64,000 bases of DNA from the NCBI GenBank assembly GCA_017979445.1, contig CM030717.1, positions 23,175,288 through 23,239,287 on the forward strand, read 5' to 3'. The translations under genes and the position numbers were made by a program. Of this stretch, positions 1 through 11,129 are shown one piece after another (the stretch's first letter is position 1; each line of letters opens with the position of its first letter). The notes under the pieces were generated by a model that saw nothing but the letters and a program-made list of their open reading frames with translations, was not told the origin of the DNA and ran no database searches. The stretch comes from Akebia trifoliata (taxonomy: Eukaryota > Streptophyta > Magnoliopsida > Ranunculales > Lardizabalaceae).

Positions 1-2
1 TT

Positions 3-1289
3 GAAACTACCTTGAAGAATATTAAAGACCCCGACGATCTTACTCTTGGATTAGGGGCAATGACCTTGTTTCCCACGGTCCGTCTGCCAGAGAAGTTCAC
101 AATGCCAGATATAGAGAAGTTTGACGGTATTGGATGCCCTATGACTTACTTAAAAGTATATGTCGGCATAATATAATCTCAGGGTCTGAGTGAAGAACAG
201 ATGGCTCAACTTTTTCAAAGAACCCTTAAAGGTCCTGCCCTACGCTGGTTAATGTCATTGGACTCATCTCGGGTAAGAACATGGCATAAATTGATGAAAG
301 AGTTTATTAGTCGATATTCATTCAACACATATATTGAACTCACAAGAAGAGACCTAGAAACTATTAAACAGAAATCCAGGGAAACATTCACTGAGTTCAT
401 TACTCGATGGAAAGGTAAAGCCACTCAATTGTGGGACTGACCTCAAGAGAAGGAACAAGTCAAGATTATCCTCAGGAATCTCACTCCAAATTATGCCAAG
501 TACTTGATGCCTCAGTACCTTCCCACTTTTCAATCCCTCATTGAGGCTGAAAATCAAGTTGAGGATGGCTACTCTTCGGGACTTTTTGGTAATTCGTCTG
601 AGTCAAAACCTAAATATTTCAAACCTAATGTCAATTCCTTACAACTGGCCAACACCTCCTTCGCATTATCTCCTCAAGCTACTAAACCTTTACAAGCTAA
701 GCCTACGAGACAGTTTGCCAATATTGGAATGTCCCTTAGTGTTGCTTATAAAAAATTGATGAAAAGGGGATTGCTGACACCTTTACAACCTAAGCCTTTG
801 CGTAATCCTCTTCCCCCAGACATAGATAATGGGCAATTCTGTGAATTTCATCAGATGCCTGGTCATGTTCTTAACAGGTGTATTACTCTCCGACATACTA
901 TCCAAGACCTTATTGAGCAAGGAAAAGTCACCATACCCACTCCTACTACTCCCAATGTTAAGACTAACCCTTTGCCTACTTTTCAAAATCAACCCCCTCC
1001 TACTCTGAACCTAATATCCATATCCAAATCCGAATCAGTTGACCTAATTTCCTTCATTCACCCAATTGGTATTAACAGTGCATTCGCTCCATGCTAGAAT
1101 GAGCTCTACTACCTTAAGGCAGTGACAAAACTAAAAAACAGAGAAATTATTGAAGCAACGGGTTGTCTTGCATATGACAAGCTTGAATCAGAATATGAAG
1201 AGATAGTAAAAGCAGGCAAGTTCAAGTCATCCATCGAAGATAACCGAAGTGGCATAGACCCTAGAATTGTGTCCCTCCATTCAGAATGA
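3..1289 (+). pseudogene. gag: TAT/Ogre-type retrotransposon gag, 5' end outside window
   Basis: Gag forms the particle that packages element RNA. One reading frame runs through with in-frame stops at 174-176, 438-440 and 1095-1097 and a final stop at 1287-1289. The central part (about 200-480) has the plant retrotransposon gag signature (LKGPALRWLMSL, then FISRYS and FTEFITRWKGKA). Near 836-880 is a zinc-knuckle variant, CEFHQMPGHVLNRC (CX2HX4HX4C), typical of TAT elements. The same protein recurs at 24592-26050 (+) and, broken, at 34500-39773 (-). The stops fit C-to-T changes in CAA, CGA and CAG codons. No protease follows, so the element is internally deleted. Identity as gag is firm; the lineage rests on the knuckle and the related pol genes here. 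Confidence 0.9.
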
Positions 1290-1436
1290 TGTCGTCTTTT
1301 TTTTTTAAGTCTTCTTAATTTTTTTTTAGCTTCAGTTGTGTCAATTTTTGAGTTCAGTTAGTCATTGTCAATTTTAGGCTTTAGTCAGGTATGTCAGTCT
1401 ATGTTATTTTTTATTCTAATAAATAAAGAAGCTTTT
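1290..1436 (+). other. T-rich spacer between gag and pol
   Basis: No coding frame. T-rich, with repeated short GTCAG/TTAGTC words. A similar spacer follows gag at 26051-26220 and, less clearly, lies between protease and RT at 32716-33040 in the minus-strand element, so it is a lineage feature and not random filler. Confidence 0.5.
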
Positions 1437-1653
1437 GATTATCCTGTGTGCAATAATGATGTGAACATAAAATCTAACATGAGAAATGACTTAAAGCTCA
1501 CTAATCAAATTTGATAAATATTGAAATTAAAGATTACACTCAAGAAGTGCAAATTAGTGATACATTATCCTCAGGAGAACATGAGAGAATAGTAAACTTA
1601 CTTGAGAAATTCAACAATGTTCTTGCATGGTCTCATAAGAATATATGGATGGA
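1437..1653 (+). pseudogene. pol remnant: region just upstream of reverse transcriptase
   Basis: Two frames together encode a short segment aligning with the stretch upstream of RT in the minus-strand element (32400-32690). It begins with a YPVCNNDVN-like peptide. After two stops and a frame change it reads SSGEHERIVNLLEKFNNVLAWSH, matching LSLDERKGIVDLVRKFKNVFAWSY there. The match ends abruptly near 1653 before any RT catalytic motif. Protease, RT, RNase H and integrase are therefore missing from this copy. Short, so moderate confidence. Confidence 0.7.
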
Positions 1654-2030
1654 TCGCATAAAAATATAGATCAAGATATAAAGTCAAGAGTGATTTCAAA
1701 GTCAAAGATTATTGGTCAAAATTGATATAGCTGAAAACATCGATAAAAACTCTAAGACTTACAAGTGGATATATCATGTTTCTCACTCAAAAGAGGAGAG
1801 TTTTCATTCATAAGAAAATAAAAGATTTTCTCAAAGTTTTAGAAGAGTTGAATAGTCAGAAAACTCAATCATACTCGATTTCACAAAAGAAAACTGAAGA
1901 ATATTCATTCTCAAAAGAAGACCTTACTCGACAGAGCAATCCAGATATCGAATTCCTGAAACTTTGACCAAGTCGAGCAGCATTCACCAAAGGAGGTCTC
2001 CTTTGGTCGAACCATTTCCCTGTCTTACAA
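1654..2030. other. Unassigned segment after the pol truncation
   Basis: AT-rich, with one 63-codon open frame (1776-1967) that resembles nothing I know and is lysine/serine-rich low complexity. It probably belongs to the deleted pol interval or the start of the 3' region. A perfect hairpin lies at its end. Confidence 0.3.
1986..2007. repeat. Perfect 10-bp inverted repeat with 2-nt loop
   Basis: ACCAAAGGAG, GT, CTCCTTTGGT: a perfect stem with a two-base spacer, followed by a run of A (2029-2040). Function unknown. Confidence 0.8.
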
Positions 2031-2578
2031 AAAAAAAAAACTTTCTTTAGCCCCTCGCAGTCTTTTAAAAAAAATCAATAGCCTCTTCTTTGTAAATCAT
2101 ACCGACCAACCTTGGGAAGGAATATTAGTATGAACTACGTTTTGACCTGATCCTAAAAGAAAAGGAAATATTTGGGGTACGTAGGTAACCTGAGAAGTTA
2201 CTTCAGGCCCGGTCACGCAAAAAAAATGTATTTTCTTAAGAAAAGTGACATCCAAAAGGAAAATCCCCTATTGCAAGGTTCAAAAGAAGAGAATGCCAAA
2301 CTAGGGGCATTAGAAAAAATTGACAGAAAAGAAAATAATGCCAAACTAGAGGCATTAGAAAAAAAAAGGAGTCAAAATAATTTATAAAAAAAATGACAAA
2401 AAAAGATAATATTAGATTAGGGGCATTTTGGGAAGTCGAGCCTTTTACCCTTTCTTTCTAAACCATGTCCAAAGCCCACCTATTAAGTCCTCCTGAATGC
2501 TAATTACCTTGGTTAAGGTGTAGGGAACTAAGAAGCTGTCGAGTTGAATATTCAAGATCATCGAGAAAAAAGAGAAGT

Positions 2579-2770
2579 CTGCTAAGTCGAAAACCTGAAA
2601 AAGCGACTTAGGCAAAAGTTAGGGCACAACCATAAAAAAGAAAGCCTGCTAGGATAAAAACCTGAAAAGACGACCTAGGCAAAAATCAAGGCCTCTTTAG
2701 AAAAAGAAAAGAAAAACCCGCTAAGTTGAAAACCTGAAAAGGCAACCTAAGCAAAAATTAGGGTATCATC
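2579..2770 (+). repeat. Three tandem stem-loop units, spacing 67-72 bp
   Basis: Units begin near 2581, 2648 and 2720. Each has the form CTAAG..., conserved loop AAAACCTGAAAAG, then ...CTTAG, followed by GCAAAAATTAGGG. Unit 1 pairs CTAAGTCG with CGACTTAG (8 bp). Unit 2 pairs CTAGG with CCTAG. Unit 3 is weaker. Changes on both arms suggest selection on RNA or DNA folding. Confidence 0.65.
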
Positions 2771-3442
2771 AAATGGGAGGAAATGTCCTACCAAGAAGAA
2801 AAATTCAGAAGGAAGCTTGTGCAGAAACTAGGAAATGCAGAACCATTCAAGCCACAACATTCATTTTTCAACCAAGAACTCACATCCGACGAAGACAATG
2901 TTGAAATCGAAAAAATCAGAAGTCATCTTGAACATTGTAAGATGTTCAAGAGTATGTTTACTTATTCAAGTGTTCGCTAATGGAAGATGTAGAATCATCA
3001 ACCACTTTGAAGAGAAAGATCTTCTATTCTAATATTTATCAAGATTTTTTAAGTCCAGTTCAAGCATTTTTCAAAAGAAAATCGAAAGAAAATGATAAAT
3101 CCCTTATTGCACATATGATAATCTTAATAGTCTTAAATTTAAGGGAATGTCAATTCTTCTATCTGTCATATATCAGAGTCCATATTTTTCAAGCGTAACC
3201 CATTTCATCATTCTCGTAGTCAAGTTCCAGTTAAAGCCAACCTTGAAACTAGGGGTATTTTTTTAAAGTCATTTAATTCCAAAGTTTTGTTCTTAATCAC
3301 ATGATAAAAAGGAAAATCTTATTTAAAAGTCCGATGAAGTCCAATGACAATTATGAATCCAAATGCATGATAAACCAATAAAGACCCGATCTTTCAAAAT
3401 TTGAGCTCGATTAATAGGATTGTTTAAGTTCCTATAAATCTA

Positions 3443-3957
3443 AGCCCGAGAAACGTGGCTTCGTAAGTTCGAGTCCGAGAAACGAGACTCCAACTTTTTG
3501 AATCATAGAATTAATAGGCTTTTTGAAGTGCCTACAAACCTAAGTTCGAGTCCGAGAAACGAGACTCCAACTTTTTGAATCATAGAATGAATAGGCTTTT
3601 TGAAGTGCCTACAAACCTAAGTTTGAGTCCGAGAAACGAGACTCCAACTTTTTAAATCATAGAATGAATAAGATTTTTGAAGTGTCTACAAACCTAGGTT
3701 CGACTCCGAGAAGTGAGACTCCAGCTTTTTGAATCGTAGAATGAATAGGTTTTTTGAAATGCCTATGAACCTTAGTTCGAGTCCAAGAAACGAGACTCAA
3801 ATTTTAATAGGATTGCTTAAGTTCCTGTAAACCTTAGCCAGAGTACGAGAAACGAGACTCCAGCTTTGTTTGAATCATATTGAATTAACAAGATTGTTTA
3901 AGTTCTTTAGCCCGATAAGCGTGGCTACAATAAGTTCGAGTCCGATAAACGGGACTC
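3443..3957 (+). repeat. 77-bp tandem repeat carrying mini-hairpins
   Basis: The motif GTTCGAGTCCGAGAAACG recurs at 3467, 3544, 3621, 3698 and 3775, exactly 77 bp apart, with shorter or diverged units on both sides. Each unit holds GAGTC-CGAGAAACGA-GACTC. Flanking units (3443-3460, 3909-3926) instead carry AGCC...GGCT around a similar loop (CGAKAARCG). Tandem arrays are common in 3' regions of TAT/Ogre elements. Confidence 0.85.
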
Positions 3958-4414
3958 ATACTTTTTTGAACTCTAAAAAAAAAAAAAATTTCAAATAGGA
4001 TTTAACGGAGTTCCTATAATGTTATAACTCCAATTACCTTATTGCTCAACCTTGCCATAGTTGCTTTCGTTGCATAAGCACATTTCAATTTCGAATCATT
4101 ATTGTTAGTTAGAGAAGATCTCTAGGACCTGACACATTTTTACTCAGTAAGCATCACACCATTGCACACACGTGCACTTTTGCATTAGTCAGGGAGAATT
4201 TTCTAAAATTCGAGGATCTGACATCGTCAGTGAGAGTTCAAGCTCGAGGACCTGACAACCTTTTAGTTCGAGGAGAGTTTTACCCTCAAGGATTCGAACG
4301 CCTAGACGAATTGCTAAATCAGGCTGCAAAATGAACTATCACTAGCTTTGGCATTCGGATATCGCACTATCTACAGAAATAGATTTGCTATCTAGTTTGC
4401 TTCAACCCTCTGCC

Positions 4415-4423
4415 AAAGAGGGG
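4415..4423 (+). promoter_or_regulatory. Polypurine tract (plus-strand primer)
   Basis: AAAGAGGGG followed by CATC and the LTR start TGTAGACACC at 4428. The position and purine run are those of an LTR-retrotransposon PPT. This fixes the element's direction as + and its 3' LTR at 4428. Confidence 0.8.
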
Positions 4424-4697
4424 CATCTGTAGACACCCCATTTTTGCACTCGCCTGATTAATCAACTCGTCAACCCGATTACAACGATTCCCAATGATGG
4501 ATGATTATTCCAATGCTTTATTTTATTACCAGATATGTTTCAGAAATCTGGATGAGGTATCTCAAACTGACAAAACTGTAGAAACCAAGCTACGCAAGGA
4601 AAATATGACCCCAGAAACATAGAAATCATCATCTTGCAGACAAAAAGAAGCTTAACGATAAAAATCATTAAAAAATAACTAAATTACCAAAATACCC

Positions 4698-6348
4698 CGT
4701 AGACACCCCATTTTTGCACTCGCCTGATTAATCAACTCGTCAACCCGATTGCAATGATTCCCAATGAGGGATGCGTATTCCATTGCTTTATTTTGTTACC
4801 AGAAATGTTTCAGAAATCCGGATGAGGTATCTCGAACTGACAAAATCTTAGAAAGCACGCTACGCTAGGAAAATACGATCCCAGAAACATAGAAATCATC
4901 ATCTTTCAGACAAAAAGAAGCTTTACGATAAAAATCTCTAAAAAACTATCAAATTACCAAAATACCCCTAATATCAAAACGACCCTAGAGCCTACGTTAC
5001 GCTTAGGAAAACTCTCTCAAACACATAAAACAACAAATCGAAATCAAATAAATCATTTAGCCAATGTTCACAGAATTCAACAAAATTACGAAAATGCCCC
5101 TCATAAAGTTCATGACCATTTCACACAAAAAATTTCATAAATGATAAAAGCTAATATTTCCATTAAATTCCTTACGAAAAATCGATTCTAAAACATCCTA
5201 GAACATTAAAAATCGACTTAAAACGTGAAAAGTCCTCTCCGGGGGCAAAACAGTAATTTCACAATTTTCATAATTAAAAATTTTAAAATTAATAAATAAA
5301 ACATTAAATAATTAAAGTGAAACATTAATGAAATTAATTTAAAATTTTGAACCAAAAAAATCGATCAATCGGGCTCTCATGAAAAATTGTTGAGGGTTCG
5401 TGAGATATTTCTTTAAGGACCCCTCCATTATGGGGGTCCAAAGAATTAAAGAAATAATGGAGGAGGCTTCTCCAAAAATTTAAAGTCAATCAAGCAAGAG
5501 TAAGGTCAAGGTATTAAAGTCAATCAAGTAAGATTGAAGTCAAAATTAAAGTCAATTAAGCAAGACTGAAGTCAAAATATTAAAAGTCAATCAAATAAGA
5601 CCAAAAGTCAAAATCATAATAGAGTTCTAATTAAATAATAACTCTATCTAATAGAGTTCTAACTAAAAAACAATTCTACCTAAAACAATTCTAATTAAAA
5701 CACAATTCTACCTAAAACAATTAAAAGAACTTTAATTAAACACTAACTCTATCAAAATCAACCCCTAAAAAAATCTATAAAGCCTAAGAGAAGTAGGTCT
5801 AAAAGCCCCCCTAGCCTCCCATAAACCCTAATTTTGGAGTCCCAACTCCTTACCTAACATCCCTCCTTCGATTTTAGCCTAAGAAACACCTAAAAGCCTT
5901 CCAAAAACATTCTAAAATTCACAACAAACTTGAAGAATTCAGATCCAAGGAAAAAAGATATACTTTGTCTCGGAGATCGAAAATCAAATCCGGAGACAGA
6001 ACGAAGCAAGAAGTACGGTACAAGGAGCAACTTTTGTCGAATCTGAGGGAACAAAGTCTTTGCTATCGGAAAGGTATAATCTTTTTTTTTATTATTATTA
6101 TCTAGGTTTTTAGCAATGTAATTTATTTGGGAAGTTAGTAGAGACCGACTTTGGCCGGGCGGGATTGGTGTCTAACACCTTCCAACCCCGTAACATGATC
6201 CCCGAATTCAGTTTTTTCTGTTCTAGATTAGTTCTTTATCTATTTAGAGTCAGTGATCGGTTCCTAGACCGTAATAACTAGGTGGCGACTCCCAAACCTC
6301 AAGGGTCAAAAGCGGATCCGCGCACCCCGTGGATCGAGGGCGCTTTCA
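4698..6348 (+). mobile_element. Solo LTR type A nested in another type-A LTR
   Basis: 1651 bp, starting CGTAGACACCCC (first base changed from the usual TG) and ending GGCGCTTTCA. It is flanked by perfect TACCC duplications at 4693-4697 and 6349-6353. With unit and one TSD removed, the host LTR reads continuously (AATACCCCTAATCT). It contains W-box repeats (5484-5625), a TATA-like CTATAAAG (5775), GGTGTCTAACACCTTCC (6167-6183) and GGTGGCGACTCC (6281-6292). Confidence 0.92.
5484..5625 (+). repeat. U3 tandem repeats rich in AGTCAA (W-box core)
   Basis: About four imperfect units of AAAGTCAATCAAG-AAGACT-AAGTCAAAA. Each carries two AGTCAA words, the reverse of TTGACT, in the U3 part upstream of the TATA-like site. 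Confidence 0.7.
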
Positions 6349-6866
6349 TACCCCTAATCTTAAAACATCCATAGAGCCTACGTTACGCTTAGGAAAACTC
6401 ATTCGAACAGATAAAATAATAAATCAAAACCAAATAAACTATTTTGCCAATTTTCATAAAATTTGACAAAATTATGAAAATGCCCCTCATAAAGTTCACG
6501 ATCATTTCGTACAAAAAATTTCATAAATGACACAAACCAATATTCCCATTGAATTCCTTATGAAAAATCGATTCTAAAACATCTTGGAACATTGAAAAAC
6601 GACTTAAAACGCAAAAAGTCCTTTCCGAGGGCAAAACGATAATTTTATAATTTTAATAATTAAAAATTCTAAAATTAATAAATAAAATATTAAATAATAT
6701 AAAGTGAAACATTAATAAAATTAATTTAAAATTTTAAATCAAAAAAATCGATTAATCAGGCTCTCAGGCAAAATTGTTGATGGTTGCCAAAATATTTATT
6801 CAATGACCCCTCCATCTAGGGGCCCAAAGAATTAAATATATAATAAAGGGGGTTCTTAAAAAAATT

Positions 6867-7003
6867 AAAGTCAATCAAGTAAGACTAAAGTCAATCTTAA
6901 AGTCAATCAAGTAAGACTAAAGTCAAGATCTTAAAGTCAATCAAGTAAGACTAAAGTCAAGATATTAAAAGTCAACCAAGTAAGACTAAAGTCAAAATCT
7001 TAA
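6867..7003 (+). repeat. U3 tandem repeats rich in AGTCAA, outer LTR copy
   Basis: Four units starting at 6867, 6899, 6933 and 6968 (spacing 32-35 bp) with consensus AAAGTCAATCAAGTAAGAC then TAAAGTCAAGATCTT. The related array in the minus-strand LTR lies at about 45400-45600 and in the solo LTR at 51910-52090. Confidence 0.8.
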
Positions 7004-7747
7004 TGTCAAAACCCTAATTAAATAATAATTCTATTTAAAGCAATCCTAATTAAATAACAACTCTATTTAATAGAATTCTAACTAAATAATAACTCTTTCT
7101 AAAAGAATTATAATTAAACCTTAACTCTATCTAAAAGGCACTTAAAAAAGTTTATAAATAGGAGCCTCCACACCCTATTTTCGTATCCAAGAATAAATCC
7201 TATAGAAGTAGGTCAAAAAGCTTCCCTAGCCTCCCATAAACCTTAATTTTGAAGTCCTAACTCCTTACCTAACACCCATACTTTGATTTTAGCTTGAAAA
7301 ACACCTAGAAGCCCTTCAAAAACACCCAGAAATCCGTAAACAAATCCGAAGAATCCAGATCTAAGAAAGAGATATCTTGCCTCATGGATCAGAAATTAGA
7401 TCCGGAGACAGAATGAAGCGAGTAGTACTGTACAATGAGCGGTTTTATCAGATCTGAGGGAATAGAGTCGTTGCGTTCGAAGGTAAAATTCTTTTATCTA
7501 GGTCTTTTTGTTAGTAATGTAGTTTTATTTGGGATAAGTAGAAGCCGGCTTTGGTCGAGCGGGGTTGGTGCCTAACACCTTCCAACCCCGTAATGTGATC
7601 CCCCTGACTTTGTATCTTTTGTAGATTAGTTATTTTATCCGTTTCGAGTCAATGTTCGGTTCCTAGACTGTAATAACTAGGTAGCGACTCCCAAACCTCA
7701 ATGGTCAAAAGCGGATCCGCGCACCCCGCGGATCGAGGGTGCTTTCA

Positions 7748-9037
7748 CTAGTACTAAGCTTCTTGAGAAAATTTAGGGTCAAGCGGTACAGAACTCGAAT
7801 ACCATCAGGGATCACAGTCCTGTCTATAAACTTCAACCGTACAAGAGGCGTAAGCTGATTAGGAAGAGTTTGAGGAGTCCTTCCCCTCTAGTAGAGTCTG
7901 AGTAAGAGGGTCCTAGTAACCTTGGTCTCTTCTTCTTTTTGGTTAGAGTTTCTTGGGTGTTTGGGAAGGGATTTAGACAGAGTTTGGGTAGGTTAAAAGG
8001 GTTTGAGGAGAGACTTGGATAAAATTTTTGATCACTTAAGTCATTTTCTCTTTTGTCTTGGATGGAGGTCCTATTTATAGATTTTGGGAGACCCTTGGGG
8101 ATAAAATTTTATTAAATCATAAGGTTCTCAATATTTTCAATAAAACCTTTAGAGAAAACCTAAATGACCTCTCTTTTCCTTAGACTTGATGGTCTTTTAC
8201 TCACCTATAGGTCTCACTAATCATGATGATCAAGGAGATAGGATTGTAAGTAAAAGGTCATAGTTTCTAAAAAAAATTTTAACTAGGGTAAAAGAGTCAT
8301 AGGTCATTGGCTTTGAGTCAAATCCTAGAAAACTAGACTAGATGGCATGCAAATATAGACTAGAATTTTGGACATTCAAGTCCTCTAACAACCTAGGGTT
8401 AAGAATGGCTTTGCTCATAAGTTCTAGAGAATTCTATGGGTTGGGCAAAGTTGTCAAAACCTCTTGAACTTAGTCTAATTATATTGACCCTTCTAAGATT
8501 GAGGATAGACTTAGGGACATAAGGGTAATCTACCTTAGTTTAGTTATAACAATATGGGGTTAGGGTAATAATTATACTCATATGGGGACCAATTTGACCA
8601 AGGATTTTTGTTGGAAAAATATGAAAATTACAATAAGACCATGTTGGTGGGTTTATTGAAGGATTAAATGATAGGGAAAATAATAAAATAGAGAGACTTT
8701 TTGGGGAAAAATTCATTAAGAAATAGGTTAAAGGGTAACTTTCCCCATTCAAATTCGAACACATATGGGTTTGTAACAAAATTGTGTTGGGTGACCTAAG
8801 GCCAGAACAAAAATTATGCCTGGCCATGGGTCACCCTTGGATCAAGCAAAAATTATGCCTGATCGTAGGTTACCCTCCAAGTAAAGAATTAACCATTTTT
8901 TTTAAATGGCCTTCAGGCCTCGTGATTGCTTAAAAATGGAATTTTGAACCCTCTTGAGAATTTTCTTGTGTCAAACCCCTTTTTAGAAGGTTTTTGGTAC
9001 TCTCGGGCTTGGCTTAGGCAAAAATAGGGTGTTTATA
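7748..9037 (-). mobile_element. Truncated LTR type C, minus strand
   Basis: Read on the minus strand from 9037 (TATAAACACCCTATTTTTGC), this matches the LTR at 26315 over more than 1 kb, including the AACCCATATGTGTTCGAATTT block and a TATA box, CTATAAATAGG (8070-8080). It stops at 7748 against the end of the type-A LTR, so the rest of U5 is missing. The open frame at 8540-8827 lies inside it and is not a gene. The final 150 bp (7748-7900) match nothing else here. Confidence 0.75.
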
Positions 9038-10669
9038 GGCAGAATATGCAAAAAAGTCATATGCTTGTAATAGACCATCTCCTATTTTTACCCCCTTCCA
9101 GTCCTTCTAATTTCTCTCCCTTCTTCTTTCATTGGCATGCCCGACATAGAATTATGTATGTTTAGGATCACTTCACCATACACTCGATTTAGCACGTACA
9201 CACACTTAGGATCATCATACATTTTGATAACCTAGAAACCTCGCAACGTTAAGAAAATATAACCATGAGACTTAGAAATAATCACATTATAGCTAAAAGA
9301 AGTCGTTTACCAAAATACAAAAAAAATGATAAAATAACAAAATTAACTTTCGTGGGTTCCACACCTCCAAAATGTCTTTAAAGTATCAATGTTGTGCTTG
9401 GAATATGATTTTGAGTCTAACAAGAATAAAATCAATGAAAATGGAGAAATTTACAAATAATTATAAAAATAACTAAAATAGCCCTTGATATTTGACTTTT
9501 ACTTAAAAATCTTAATTCCTAGGAAAACATGATTGAAAATAAACGTTTAACAATATTTACGCACATCAAGAAAATCTCATGCTTAGGAAAACTAAAAAAT
9601 TTCACATAAATGACAAGATTTTTCACAAAAAAATGACGATTTCCACTATGTGGAAGGACAACCTTCGATTGTAGGAGATAACAAAATTTACGCCTTGTTT
9701 GAAAAAATTGAAACTCTAATTCAAAACCAAAATGAAAATTTTAATTCTAACTCAGAGAAATTAAAAAATTTAAATTCAAATATTTGAAATTTTAAAAATT
9801 CGGTATTGGATCCTTGTCATTCAAAATTGAAGTTTTTTACTTATTGCACCCCAATTTTGAGAAGCAAAATGAAAAATGGAGGTGGGGTGCCAATAGTAGC
9901 TATTAGGATTCATTATTTGCAAATTGAAGAAACTTGAATTACAAAATTATTCAATCACAAATTCAAAATCAACTAATCAATCATCAATTAAACCTTTAAC
10001 CAATCGTGAATTAAAATTTTAATCAATCAAACTATAGATCAATCAATAAAAAAATTGACCAATAAATGCCATCAATCTTAATTTATGATCAATAAAGTCA
10101 ATCAATAATTAAATTAATCAATAATAAAGCCAACCAATTAAATTTTGATCGATCAAAAATTCAATAAATGAATTCAATTTTAATCAATCTCATAATTGAT
10201 CAATCTAATCCATGATCCATCTTAAAGTCTTGGACCAACCAATGAACAAATTCAAATCAATTAAACTAATTAATTTGACCAAACTAAATATTTTTGATCT
10301 AACTAATTACAACCACTCAATTGAACCAATGATGAAATAAAGTTCAAGCAAATCAGCAAACAACCACTTATGGAGAAACAATAAAGTGCATGAGATGCAT
10401 GGGATCACCTTTCTCCATTTGTAGAAATAGAAATAAAAAATATAACAGAAACTTTCATCTTAGGTTCGGTGAAAAAAATAGAATAAAAAAAATATGAGAA
10501 GGAATTAGAAAGAGAAAAATATTATAAAATTCACTCTCCTTTTGCCATAAGAAAAATTCGGTTCAGTCATAGCAGCCATAAAACTGAATTGAAGCAATCT
10601 CAATTCCATTTCTCCTTATTCAAATTTTTTGTAGACAGTCTGACACATTTTATTCAAACTTAAATAACT

Positions 10670-10995
10670 TTATCTAGAAAAATTAAATCCACAAGCCGTC
10701 TTTTGTGTTAGAAACTAGGCATGAAGGGCTTTCCAACGGTATATCGTAAGACTCTCAAACCTTCTTCATTTACTATAGATTTATCCATAAAGTTGAGACA
10801 AAATCTAAGATAAAATCTGAGACAGTCTAACATCTTTCAGTTAAACGCATATATCTTTTTTTTGCAAAATTTCAATTCACGAGCCACATTTTGCATTAAA
10901 AACTAGACACACTGAGTTTTTTAATAACATATCGCATATCCTATAAATCATTTCCAATCAATATAGATTTATCCATGAAGTTGAGGTAAAATTTG
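10670..10995 (+). repeat. Diverged tandem duplication, period about 188 bp
   Basis: ACAAGCCGTCTTTTGTGTTAG (10691) recurs diverged as ACGAGCCACATTTTGCATTA (10879). Both halves end with ATAGATTTATCCATRAAGTTG. It lies in the transcribed part of the type-B LTR. Confidence 0.7.
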
Positions 10996-11129
10996 ATATT
11001 TGATCACAATTTTCATACTCATTCAAGTCCAACTCGTTTGACAAATTTTCTGAAGGAATTATGGTAATTGAACTTTTAAAGTAAGTTTTATTTATTTTTA
11101 TTTTTTTAAACAAAAAAATTGAGTTAATT

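Larger units (their letters stand above)
2031..4414 (+). other. 3' noncoding region of the first TAT element
   Basis: A long region without a credible gene between the pol remnant and the polypurine tract. It holds the block GTACGTAGGTAACC near 2177, which I associate with TAT-type 3' regions. It also has A-rich repeats with GCCAAACTAGGGGCATT (2290-2440), three tandem stem-loops (2579-2770) and a 77-bp tandem array (3443-3957). The 60-75-codon open frames at 2172, 2783 and 2980 are lysine-rich products of the A-rich sequence, not genes. Confidence 0.65.
4428..7747 (+). mobile_element. 3' LTR (LTR type A) of the first TAT element, split by a solo LTR
   Basis: Starts TGTAGACACCCCATTTTTGC at 4428 and ends GGTGCTTTCA at 7747. 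It is interrupted after 4697 and resumes at 6354, about 1.66 kb without the insertion. Visible landmarks in the resumed part: W-box-rich repeats in U3 (6867-7003), a TATA-like TTTATAAATAGG (7151-7162), a GAAGGTAAAA donor-like site (7480s), GGTGCCTAACACCTTCC (7567-7583) and GGTAGCGACTCCC (7680). The other LTR is outside the window, so its TSD cannot be tested. The same LTR type is at 44642-46103 (-), 51272-52873 and, truncated, 56365-57158. Confidence 0.9.

Noticed and set aside
3443..3957. Regular 77-bp repeats as a possible CRISPR array
   Set aside because: Head-to-tail tandem repeats without unique spacers, in a plant retrotransposon 3' region; no cas genes.
7748..7910. Organelle or host-gene fragment next to the type-A LTR
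   Set aside because: Not recognisable; most simply the remaining U5 of the truncated minus-strand LTR.
8540..8827. 95-codon minus-strand frame
   Set aside because: Lies inside a minus-strand LTR; the homologous stretch at 26700-26950 has no equivalent frame.
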